Shown here: positions 49,820 to 57,154 of the stretch, one piece after another
How the letters are laid out: each line of letters opens with the position of its first letter
Numbering within the stretch: position 1 is the first letter of the stretch
NCBI GenBank assembly: GCA_014360805.1
Contig: JACIWU010000011.1
Location: 1-57,721 of the forward strand
DNA from: Chloroflexota bacterium
GTDB taxonomy: Bacteria > Chloroflexota > Anaerolineae > DTLA01
Length of the DNA stretch: 57,721 nt
Reading direction: 5' to 3'
Notes under the pieces: generated by a model
What the model was told of the DNA's origin: nothing
Databases searched by the model: none
Seen by the model: the letters and a program-made list of their open reading frames with translations, nothing else
Program-made: the position numbers and the translations under genes

Positions 49820-49848
49820 TTGCCGCGTTCCATGCCCCGTGGTAAACT
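49820..49848 (+). promoter_or_regulatory. sigma70-like promoter of the phosphoglucose isomerase gene
   Basis: TTGCCG, 17 bases, TAAACT, 86 bases before the GTG at 49935. Confidence 0.45.
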
Positions 49849-49934
49849 ACATCCTCGGCGGCAAGCACGCCGCACACGGCAGCGGCGAGGCACTCCGTCG
49901 CCACATACGCAACTTATGGAAAGGAGGTCGCCAC

Positions 49935-51611
49935 GTGCAACCCCACCCGGTGGACGAAACCATCGCGCAGTTGGAACAAGATCGCGTCATCCCTCGCATT
50001 TGGGAGCGGGATCCGTCGGTGTGGGCAGGCCACGACGGACGTGAGATCGTGGACCGCCTGGGCTGGCTCACCGTCGTGGACACCATGGCACCCCGCCTGG
50101 ACGAAATCCAGGCGTTCGCGCAGGAAGTATGGCAAGCCGGTTTCACCGACGTTGTCCTCTTGGGCATGGGCGGCAGCAGCCTCGCGCCCCACGTCTTGGC
50201 GGAGACTCTCGGCCCGCAAGGGGACTACCCCCGATTCCACATGCTGGACAGCACCGTACCCGCCGCCGTCCTTCAATGCGAGCGGGCCATAGACCTCGCC
50301 CATACCCTGTTCATCGTGGCCAGCAAATCGGGGAGCACGGTAGAAATGCTCTCCCTGTTCAAGTACTTCTGGGATCGCGTCAAGTCGCTGACCCCTGCAC
50401 CGGGCAGCGCGTTTGTGGCGATTACCGACCCGGGCTCCGGCCTTGAGCGCATCGCGCGCGAGCACGCGTTCCGTGCCGTCTTTCTCAACCCCACCGACAT
50501 CGGCGGCCGCTACTCCGCGCTGTCGCTTTTCGGCCTGGTGCCTGCGGCGCTCGCCGGGGTGGATGTCAACCGCCTGCTCCAATCCGCGGGGCGCATGGCC
50601 GCGCAGTGCAGCCCGGCCATGCCCGCATGCGACAACCCGGGCGCAGTCCTGGGCGCGTTCCTCGGCGCGATGGCGCGCCAAGGCAGGGATAAGGTCGCGC
50701 TCCAAATCGCGCCGCAGATGGCCGACCTGGGACTCTGGATTGAGCAACTGCTCGCCGAGAGCACCGGCAAACAGGGCGCGGGCATCCTGCCGGTCTTGGT
50801 TCCGCCATCGGGCAGATTGGCCGCCGAAGCGCAGCGCCTTCCCGACCATGTGCTCATCACCATCGCAGCGCGTGCCGACTCGGGCGCGCCCGCTCAGGCC
50901 ATGACCCTGCGCGACCATACCCTCGCGCGCGAAATCGCAGAGCCCTACGACCTTGGCGCGGAGTTCTTCTGCTGGGAGATGGCCGCGGCGGTCGCCGGAC
51001 ACATCCTGCGGGTCAACCCCTTTGACCAGCCCAACGTCGCCGAGGCCAAACGCAACACCGCCGACATGTTGGCCCTGTACGAGCGCCAGGGGACGCTGGA
51101 GGTGCCTGGCCTGGGCCGTGCATCGGGCGACACGTTCGCCCTCAAGGGGGAAGCCGATGGGCCTGCGCTTGCCGCCGCCCTGCGGCAGTTCTTCGCCCAC
51201 GTTGGGCTGCGCCACTACTGCGCCTTCCTGGCCTACCTCCCGCCCACCGACGCGTGGGACGCCTTCTTCGCGGAACTCCAGGAGCAACTCGCCTTGAAGT
51301 TGCGCGTCGCCGTTACCTGGGGCTACGGGCCACGCTACCTGCACTCCACAGGGCAACTGCACAAGGGCGGGCCGCCAACCGGGCACTATGTCATCCTCAC
51401 CGCCGACGACGCGGAGGATATCTCCGTGCCCGGCGAACCCTACTCCTTCGCTGTGCTCAAGAACGCCCAGGCGCTGGGGGACAGGGAGGCCCTTCGCAAT
51501 GCGTGCAGGCACGTCATCCACATTCACATGAGCGGCGACCTGGCCCAAGCCAGCCGAACCTTGCGGCAATCCGCCCTGGCCGCCCTCAACGCAGACCGCG
51601 AGCGCACGTAA
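49935..51611 (+). CDS. glucose-6-phosphate isomerase-like protein (SIS domains)
   Basis: The protein has 558 residues, matching the isomerase module of the transaldolase-PGI fusion family without the transaldolase part. Features are VVLLGMGGSSLAPHVLAETLG (residues 70-90), SKSGSTVEMLSLFKYFWD (sugar phosphate-binding Ser/Thr run), NPTDIGGRYSALS, and a C-terminal HSTGQLHKGGP stretch like PGI's catalytic Lys region. It interconverts glucose-6-P and fructose-6-P. GTG 49935 is the start, with AAAGGAGG 7 bases upstream. The PfkB kinase gene follows 12 bases after its stop. It heads the sugar phosphate gene set. Confidence 0.85.
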   Translation: MQPHPVDETIAQLEQDRVIPRIWERDPSVWAGHDGREIVDRLGWLTVVDTMAPRLDEIQAFAQEVWQAGFTDVVLLGMGGSSLAPHVLAETLGPQGDYPRFHMLDSTVPAAVLQCERAIDLAHTLFIVASKSGSTVEMLSLFKYFWDRVKSLTPAPGSAFVAITDPGSGLERIAREHAFRAVFLNPTDIGGRYSALSLFGLVPAALAGVDVNRLLQSAGRMAAQCSPAMPACDNPGAVLGAFLGAMARQGRDKVALQIAPQMADLGLWIEQLLAESTGKQGAGILPVLVPPSGRLAAEAQRLPDHVLITIAARADSGAPAQAMTLRDHTLAREIAEPYDLGAEFFCWEMAAAVAGHILRVNPFDQPNVAEAKRNTADMLALYERQGTLEVPGLGRASGDTFALKGEADGPALAAALRQFFAHVGLRHYCAFLAYLPPTDAWDAFFAELQEQLALKLRVAVTWGYGPRYLHSTGQLHKGGPPTGHYVILTADDAEDISVPGEPYSFAVLKNAQALGDREALRNACRHVIHIHMSGDLAQASRTLRQSALAALNADRERT

Positions 51612-51623
51612 GGAAACGCGGTC

Positions 51624-52520
51624 ATGTCCGGCAACACCTTTGACATCGCCTTTATCGGCCACTACACCAAAGACACCATCGTGTACCCGGACCGGCAGCA
51701 TACCCAACACGGCGGCGCGTACTTCTTCGGCGCAAGCGTGGCCGCGAGGATGGGCCTGCGGGTCGCGGTCATCACCCGCCTGGCGGAGCACGACAGCGAT
51801 TCCTACGCGCCCCTGACGCGCCTGGGCGTAACCGTCATTCCCATCTTCACGCCCCGGTCCACCTGCCTGAGCCTGGTTTACCCGACCGGCGACCTGGACA
51901 CTCGCACAATCTACACCACGAGTTCCGCCGGTCCCTTCGCTCCTGAAGATACAGCGAGCGTGGACGCACGCATCTTCCACGTCGGGGCATCCATGCGCGG
52001 CGAAGTCCCCGTGGAGGTCATCCAGGCCCTCCAACGCAAGGGCAGCAAGATTTCACTGGACGCGCAAGGCTACGTGCGCGTGAACCAGAACGGCGTACTC
52101 GTTTACGACAACTGGCCCGGCAAGGAGGGAATCCTGCCCCTGGTGGATTTTCTGAAAGCCGATTCCGTTGAGGCCGAAAGGCTGACCGGGGAGGCAGACC
52201 CACGGCAGGCCGCGCTCATCCTGGCCTCTTGGGGGCCGCGCGAGGTCACCATCACCCACGGCGGCGGCATCGTTCTGTTCGCAGAGGGCGAACTCCACGA
52301 AGCGCCCTTCGTTACTGCGACCGTGCGGGGCCGGAGCGGGCGCGGCGACACCTGCACCGGGGCCTACCTGAGCCGCCGCCTCTCGGCCTCGCCGCGCGAC
52401 GCCCTCATCTGGGCCGCCGCCGTAACGAGCCTGAAATTGGAAAAAGAAGGTGCCTTTGATCGCACGATCCAGGACGTGCAGGACCTCATCCGTCGCTCGT
52501 ACACCAACCCCGACACGTAG
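51624..52520 (+). CDS. PfkB-family carbohydrate kinase
   Basis: The protein has 298 residues of the ribokinase/PfkB fold: FIGHYTKDTIVY start, HGGAYFFGASVAARMG (sugar-binding side), and the C-terminal motif VRGRSGRGDTCTGAYLS with catalytic Asp in RGD (the usual GAGD is GRGD). The sugar specificity is unclear. The early TKDTIV and GGAYFF pattern resembles the fructoselysine or nucleoside-type kinase branch. ATG 51624 has AAGGAAA upstream, 12 bases past the PGI stop, so both form an operon ended by an R1 repeat region. Confidence 0.85.
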   Translation: MSGNTFDIAFIGHYTKDTIVYPDRQHTQHGGAYFFGASVAARMGLRVAVITRLAEHDSDSYAPLTRLGVTVIPIFTPRSTCLSLVYPTGDLDTRTIYTTSSAGPFAPEDTASVDARIFHVGASMRGEVPVEVIQALQRKGSKISLDAQGYVRVNQNGVLVYDNWPGKEGILPLVDFLKADSVEAERLTGEADPRQAALILASWGPREVTITHGGGIVLFAEGELHEAPFVTATVRGRSGRGDTCTGAYLSRRLSASPRDALIWAAAVTSLKLEKEGAFDRTIQDVQDLIRRSYTNPDT

Positions 52521-52543
52521 GCTGGCCCTCGCCGCGCGTCACT

Positions 52544-52650
52544 CCCTCTCCCGCCGGGAGAGGGCTAGGGTGAGGGAGGCCGCCCGCGCGAGGGTACCCC
52601 AGCCCGCAGGGCTTCGCCCCTTCAGGCCGATGCTTCAGCGTCGGGCGGGC
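52544..52650 (+). repeat. dispersed repeat family R1, copy 2
   Basis: Same order of blocks as copy 1 (CCCTCTCCC, GGGAGAGGGCTAGGGTGAGG, GCGCGAGGGTACCCC) plus an extra CCCGCAGGGCTTCGCCCC segment before CAGGCCGATGCTTCAGCGTC. It sits between the PfkB and LarA genes. Confidence 0.85.
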
Positions 52651-52663
52651 GCGCGTGTCGCCG

Positions 52664-52731
52664 CCCCTTCGCGCCTTTCGTGCCCTTTCGCGCATTTCGT
52701 GCTCCGACCCCTTTCGCGCATTTCGTGCTCC
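52664..52731 (+). repeat. tandem 22-bp units at 26-bp spacing
   Basis: Units 52684-52705 and 52710-52731 are identical (22 bp, CCTTTCGCGCATTTCG...). A diverged third unit precedes them (from about 52664). With only two perfect units and 4-base gaps it is not a CRISPR array. Confidence 0.8.
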
Positions 52732-52749
52732 AAATCCCACACCCTCTTC

Positions 52750-52778
52750 TTGACAACCGCGCCAATGCGGTGCATAAT
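52750..52778 (+). promoter_or_regulatory. sigma70-like promoter of the LarA-like gene with palindromic spacer
   Basis: TTGACA, 17 bases, CATAAT. The spacer contains ACCGC-N6-GCGGT (52756-52771), a possible operator. Confidence 0.6.
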
Positions 52779-52819
52779 GCAAACGTGTGCGTCATCATGT
52801 GCCGTAAACGGAGGCCCGT

Positions 52820-54082
52820 ATGATTGCAAGGCACTCCCTGGATCGCCCGCTGACCGACGCGGAGATACGAGACCTCATCGCCGAGGCGTTCGCGCAAAAC
52901 CCAGTAGATGGCCGGCGCGTCCTGGTCATCATCCCCGATACCACCCGCACCGCGCCCATCCCGCTGTTTTTCCGCCTCATCTACGACGCCATCGGAAGCC
53001 GCGTGCGGCAACTGGACTACCTCGTCGCCCTGGGCACCCACCAGCCGCTCTCCGACGCCGGCATCGCCCAACTCGTCGGCGTGTCCACCAAAGAGCGCGT
53101 CCGGCAGTTCCCGAACGTGAACATTTACAACCACCGTTGGGATCTGCCGGGCACCTTCGCCACGCTAGGGGTGATACCGGCATCGGAAATCGCCGCCATC
53201 ACCGAAGGCATGTTGGTACAGGATGTGGACGTCGCGCTGAATAAGATAATCTTCAACTACGACGTCCTTATCATCTGCGGGCCGGTCTTCCCGCACGAGG
53301 TCGTCGGCTTCTCCGGCGGGAACAAGTACTTCTTCCCAGGCATCGGCGGCCCCAGCGTCATCAATTTCTCCCACTGGCTTGGCGCGCTGATTACCAGCAT
53401 GGAGATCATCGGGCGGGAAGATACCCCCGTGCGCAGGGTCATTGACCGTGCCGCGTCTATGATCCCCATCCCCAAGTTCTGCTTCAGCATCGTGGTACAT
53501 GGCAGCGATGTCGCAGGCGTGTCTTTCGGTGCGCCCGAAGAGTCCCAGCGGGCCGCCGCCGAACTCTCCGCCCAACTGCACATAACCTACGCGGACCGGC
53601 CCTACAGGCGCGTCCTCTCCATCATCCCGCCCATGTACGACGACCTCTGGACCGCGGCCAAGGGGATGTACAAGACCGAGCCCATCATCGCCGACGACGG
53701 CGAGGTCATCATCTACGCACCCCACATCCGCGAAATCTCCTACACCCACGGCAGAATCCTGGACGAAATCGGCTACCACGTGCGGGACTACTTCACCAAG
53801 CAGTGGGATCGGTTCAAGGGCTATCCATGGGGCGTCCTGGCCCATTCCACCCACCTCCGAGGCATTGGCACCTACGAGAACGGCGTGGAGCGCCCGCGAA
53901 TCCAGGTAACGCTGGCCACTGGCATCCCCGAAGAACGGTGCCGCAAAGTCAACCTCGGCTACATGGACCCCGCCAGCATCCACATACCCGAATGGGAAGG
54001 GCGGGAAGACGAAGGCATCCTCGTCGTGCACAAGGCAGGCGAGACCCTGTACCGCCTGAAACACGAGACCAAGCGCAAGTGA
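52820..54082 (+). CDS. LarA-like (nickel-pincer) lactate racemase family protein
   Basis: The protein has 420 residues. Features are IPDTTRTAP (residues about 39-47), LGTHQPLSD, and the core FPHEVVGFSGGNKYFFPGI, which holds the His and the Lys that binds the Ni-pincer cofactor in LarA, followed by INFSHWLG with a further His. Members racemise or epimerise 2-hydroxy acids. The pincer-making genes larB, larC and larE are not in the window, and the neighbours handle sugar phosphates, so the substrate may be a sugar acid rather than lactate (inference). ATG 52820 with GGAGG upstream; gnd starts 10 bases after the stop. Confidence 0.85.
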   Translation: MIARHSLDRPLTDAEIRDLIAEAFAQNPVDGRRVLVIIPDTTRTAPIPLFFRLIYDAIGSRVRQLDYLVALGTHQPLSDAGIAQLVGVSTKERVRQFPNVNIYNHRWDLPGTFATLGVIPASEIAAITEGMLVQDVDVALNKIIFNYDVLIICGPVFPHEVVGFSGGNKYFFPGIGGPSVINFSHWLGALITSMEIIGREDTPVRRVIDRAASMIPIPKFCFSIVVHGSDVAGVSFGAPEESQRAAAELSAQLHITYADRPYRRVLSIIPPMYDDLWTAAKGMYKTEPIIADDGEVIIYAPHIREISYTHGRILDEIGYHVRDYFTKQWDRFKGYPWGVLAHSTHLRGIGTYENGVERPRIQVTLATGIPEERCRKVNLGYMDPASIHIPEWEGREDEGILVVHKAGETLYRLKHETKRK

Positions 54083-54092
54083 GGAGGGAACG

Positions 54093-55511
54093 ATGTCGGA
54101 ATCCAAGTGTCAATTTGGAGTAATCGGACTGGCCGTCATGGGCCAGAACCTCGCGCTGAACATGGAAAGCCACGGCTACTCCGTTGCGGTGTACAACCGC
54201 ACGGCCGAGCGCACGCGCGAATTCGCCGAGGCCCGCGCCGCCGGCAAGCGCATCGTGCCCACGTACACCCTGAAGGAATTCGTGCAGGCCCTGGAGCGCC
54301 CGCGGCGAATCCTGCTCATGGTCAAGGCCGGCAAGCCTGTGGACGAAATCATCCAGCAAGTCGCTCCGCTTCTGAATAAGGGCGACCTGCTGATAGACGG
54401 CGGCAACTCGTTCTTCCAGGACACCGAGCGCCGCTCTGCCCAGATGGCGGAGGCGGGCCTGCTGTACATCGGCACGGGCATCTCCGGCGGCGAAGAAGGC
54501 GCGCTGAAAGGCCCCAGCATCATGCCCGGCGGCCAGCCCGAAGCCTACGCCCTGGTAGAGGCAATGTTCCAGTCCATCGCCGCCAAGGTGGACGGCGACC
54601 CATGCGTCTCCTACATCGGCCCGCGCGGCGCCGGCCACTACGTCAAAATGGTGCACAACGGCATTGAATACGCCGACATGCAACTCATCAGCGAAGCCTA
54701 CGACATTCTCCATCGCGGCCTGGGCCTTTCGGCGGCCGAACTCCGCGACATCTTCGCCGAGTGGAACAAGGAGGAACTCTCATCCTACTTGATTGAAATC
54801 ACCGCTAACATCTTCGGCAAGGTGGACCCGGAAACCGGCAAGCCGCTGGTAGAAGTCATCCTGGACGAGGCCGAGCAGAAGGGCACCGGCAAATGGACAT
54901 CCCAGAACGCCCTGGATTTGGGTGTCCCTACCCCCACCATCAACAGCGCGGTGGAGGGCCGTTTGCTGTCCGCCTACAAGAGCGAGCGCGTCGTCGCTTC
55001 TAGGGTACTGTCGGGCCCACGGCCTGCGTTCCGCGGCGACCGGGCCGCGTTTGTCCAGGACGTGCGCCGCGCCCTGTACGCCTCTAAGATATGCGCCTAT
55101 GCTCAGGGCATGGCCTTGCTCCGCGCGGCATCGCGGGAATACGGGTACAATCTGCGCCTGGCAGAACTGGCGCGCATTTGGCGTGGCGGCTGCATCATCC
55201 GCGCCAAACTGCTGGGGCGCATCCGCGAGGCCTTCACCCGCGACCCCGACCTGCCCAACCTTCTGCTGGACGCCGAGTTCAAGGACGCGGTGGAAAGCCG
55301 CCAGGAGTCATGGCGCCGCGTGATCCAGACGGCGGTGGAGATGGGCATCCCCTGCGCCGCCATGAGCGTCTCGCTGGCCTACTTTGACGCCTACCGCAGC
55401 GAGCGCCTGCCGGCGAACCTCCTACAGGCGCAGCGCGACTACTTCGGCGCCCACACGTACAAGCGGATTGACAAGCCTGGCATCTTCCACACCGAGTGGC
55501 TGGAGCCGTAA
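54093..55511 (+). CDS. gnd: 6-phosphogluconate dehydrogenase, decarboxylating
   Basis: The protein has 472 residues: NADP fold FGVIGLAVMGQNLALNM and YNRT, the substrate motif GGNSFFQDTERR and GISGGEEGA, the catalytic Lys in YVKMVHNGIEYADMQ, and GTGKWTSQNALDLGVP. It oxidises and decarboxylates 6-phosphogluconate to ribulose-5-P in the pentose phosphate pathway. The length is that of the long (E. coli-like) form. ATG 54093 has GAGGAGGG upstream. It sits between the LarA-like and PPi-PFK genes in an operon-like run (gaps of 10 and 20 bases). Confidence 0.96.
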   Translation: MSESKCQFGVIGLAVMGQNLALNMESHGYSVAVYNRTAERTREFAEARAAGKRIVPTYTLKEFVQALERPRRILLMVKAGKPVDEIIQQVAPLLNKGDLLIDGGNSFFQDTERRSAQMAEAGLLYIGTGISGGEEGALKGPSIMPGGQPEAYALVEAMFQSIAAKVDGDPCVSYIGPRGAGHYVKMVHNGIEYADMQLISEAYDILHRGLGLSAAELRDIFAEWNKEELSSYLIEITANIFGKVDPETGKPLVEVILDEAEQKGTGKWTSQNALDLGVPTPTINSAVEGRLLSAYKSERVVASRVLSGPRPAFRGDRAAFVQDVRRALYASKICAYAQGMALLRAASREYGYNLRLAELARIWRGGCIIRAKLLGRIREAFTRDPDLPNLLLDAEFKDAVESRQESWRRVIQTAVEMGIPCAAMSVSLAYFDAYRSERLPANLLQAQRDYFGAHTYKRIDKPGIFHTEWLEP

Positions 55512-55531
55512 CGACACGGAGGGGGCGTCCT

Positions 55532-56824
55532 ATGCGCAAACCGCGAAATGTCGTCGTTGCCCAGTCGGGCGGGCCATCGCCCGTTATCAACAATTCCCTG
55601 CGCGGCATTGTGGAAACCTGCATGGAGATGCCGGATACCTTTGGCACCGTGTACGCGGCGCTGCACGGCATTGAGGGCGTCCTGAAGGAAGAACTCATAG
55701 ACCTCACCGCCCAGCCCCGCGAGGAAATCGCCCTGCTCCGCACGACCCCTGCTGCCGGCGCCATCGGCACGTGCCGCTACAAACTCAAAGCCTCGCAGAC
55801 CGAAGACTACGCGCGCATCATAGACGTGTTCCGCGCACATGACGTGGGCTACTTCTTCTACATCGGCGGCAACGACTCCATGGACACCGCCCACAAGGTC
55901 TCGCAACTCGCCGCCCAGCGTGGCCTGGAACTCGTGGCGACGGGCGTCCCCAAGACCATTGACAACGACGTTGGCGACAGCGAGTTCAAACTCATAGACC
56001 ACACGCCGGGCTACGGCAGCGTGGCGCGTTACTGGGCGCTCATGGTGCAGTGCGCCAACGAAGAGAACGAGGGCTCGTCTCCATCCGACCCGGTCCTCGT
56101 GCTCCAGGCCATGGGGCGCAAGATCGGGTTTATCTCTGCCGCCGCCCGCCTCGCCGACCCCGATAGGGAAATGCCGCTCCAAATCTACATGCCCGAGGCA
56201 GGGCTGACCCTGGAGGAATTGGCGGACCGCGTCAATGACCTCCTGCGCGAGCGTGGGCGGGCGCTGGTGGTCGTCAGCGAGGGTTTGGACGTGGGCGACA
56301 TCGGAGCCGTGAAAGATTCGTTCGGCCACATCAGTTTCTCATCGTCTGAGATGTCGGTGGAGCAGATCGTGGTCAACTACCTGAACAAGGTCGGCCTGCG
56401 GGCGCGCGGCGCGGCCCGCGGCAACGTCCCCGGCACAGACCAGCGCCACAACATGGTCTATGCGTCGGTAGTGGACCTGGACGAAGCCTACGGCGTGGGG
56501 CGCCATGCCGTGCTCGTGGCGGCCCAAGAGGGCACGGGATACATGGCCACTATCCTGCGCAGGCCTGGCCCTGTGTACAGCGTGTACTACGACAAGGTGC
56601 CGCTGGACCTGGTCGCCAATTCGGAGCGCAAGTTCCCCGCGGCCTGGCTTGCGCCCAGCAAGGTGGACGTTACCGACGACTTCGTGCGCTACGCCCGCCC
56701 GCTCATCGGCGAGGACTGGCCGACGGTTCCGCTGGTCGGCGGCATCCAGCGGTTCGCCCGAATCCGCCGCGTCATGGCGCCCAAGCGCCTGCCCGAGTAC
56801 GTGCCGCAGGCGTACCGCAAGTAA
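55532..56824 (+). CDS. pfp: 6-phosphofructokinase, probably PPi-dependent
   Basis: The protein has 430 residues of the PFK fold: QSGGPSPVINNSLRG start, YIGGNDSMDTAHKVS at about 110, and GVPKTIDNDVGDSEF at about 145. In PFKs, GGNDS (Asp after the glycines) and the Lys in PKTIDND mark pyrophosphate-using enzymes, whereas ATP enzymes have GGDGS and PGTIDND. It reversibly phosphorylates fructose-6-P. ATG 55532 has GGAGGGGG upstream. It is the last gene of the carbon cluster, and the hairpin AGCCCC-GAA-GGGGCT (56878-56892) follows 53 bases later. Specificity by PPi is inferred from those motifs. Confidence 0.87.
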   Translation: MRKPRNVVVAQSGGPSPVINNSLRGIVETCMEMPDTFGTVYAALHGIEGVLKEELIDLTAQPREEIALLRTTPAAGAIGTCRYKLKASQTEDYARIIDVFRAHDVGYFFYIGGNDSMDTAHKVSQLAAQRGLELVATGVPKTIDNDVGDSEFKLIDHTPGYGSVARYWALMVQCANEENEGSSPSDPVLVLQAMGRKIGFISAAARLADPDREMPLQIYMPEAGLTLEELADRVNDLLRERGRALVVVSEGLDVGDIGAVKDSFGHISFSSSEMSVEQIVVNYLNKVGLRARGAARGNVPGTDQRHNMVYASVVDLDEAYGVGRHAVLVAAQEGTGYMATILRRPGPVYSVYYDKVPLDLVANSERKFPAAWLAPSKVDVTDDFVRYARPLIGEDWPTVPLVGGIQRFARIRRVMAPKRLPEYVPQAYRK

Positions 56825-56832
56825 CCGCGCGA

Positions 56833-56964
56833 CCCTGAAGCATCGGCTGAAAGGCGAAGCCCTGTGGCCTGCGCGTCAGCCCCGAAGGGGCTTTGCTCGT
56901 CCAATGCCAGGGATGTGAGGGGTATCCCCGCAGGGATGTGAGGGGTACCCCCGCGCGGGCACAC
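56833..56964 (-). repeat. dispersed repeat family R1, copy 3 (interrupted), with a tandem 22-bp unit
   Basis: Reads in reverse: CTGAAGCATCGG...GCGAAGCCCTG matches the right half of copy 2 and GGGGTACCCCCGCGCGGGC its middle. Between them lies a roughly 60-base stretch with AGCCCCGAAGGGGCTTT and two copies of AGGGATGTGAGGGGTAYCCC (56909-56950). Confidence 0.75.
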
Positions 56965-57001
56965 GCGGCAACCGACTAGGCGCGTCGCGCCCCGCGATGG
57001 T

Positions 57002-57075
57002 CTCGGTCCCAAAGTTTGTTGGTCGCGCCAGGGGCACAGGTGCGACGCACCTCGGTCGCCAATACAGGACGGAAC
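57002..57075 (+). repeat. dispersed repeat family R2, copy C
   Basis: Palindromic core AGGTGCG-A-CGCACCT, flanked by CCAAAGTTTGTTGGTCGCGC and CGGTCGCCAATAC. About 85 percent identical, gap-free, to copy B. It ends about 40 bases before the nadC promoter. Confidence 0.8.
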
Positions 57076-57117
57076 CTAATCCCGCAACGCGGCCCTTTCG
57101 CCGCCTGGCGCGCCCTG

Positions 57118-57126
57118 TGATATAAT
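57118..57126 (+). promoter_or_regulatory. extended -10 promoter of nadC
   Basis: TG-A-TATAAT with no good -35; the GGAG ribosome site and ATG 57155 follow. Confidence 0.55.
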
Positions 57127-57154
57127 AGCGGAGGCATACCGTACAAGGAGTCCT

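Noticed and set aside
49914-52034. Long minus-strand ORF opposite the isomerase and kinase genes
   Set aside because: A shadow of two well-supported plus-strand genes; it contains no recognisable domain and crosses their boundary.
52664-52731. CRISPR-like repeats
   Set aside because: Only two identical 22-bp units with 4-base gaps, so no spacers and no cas genes.
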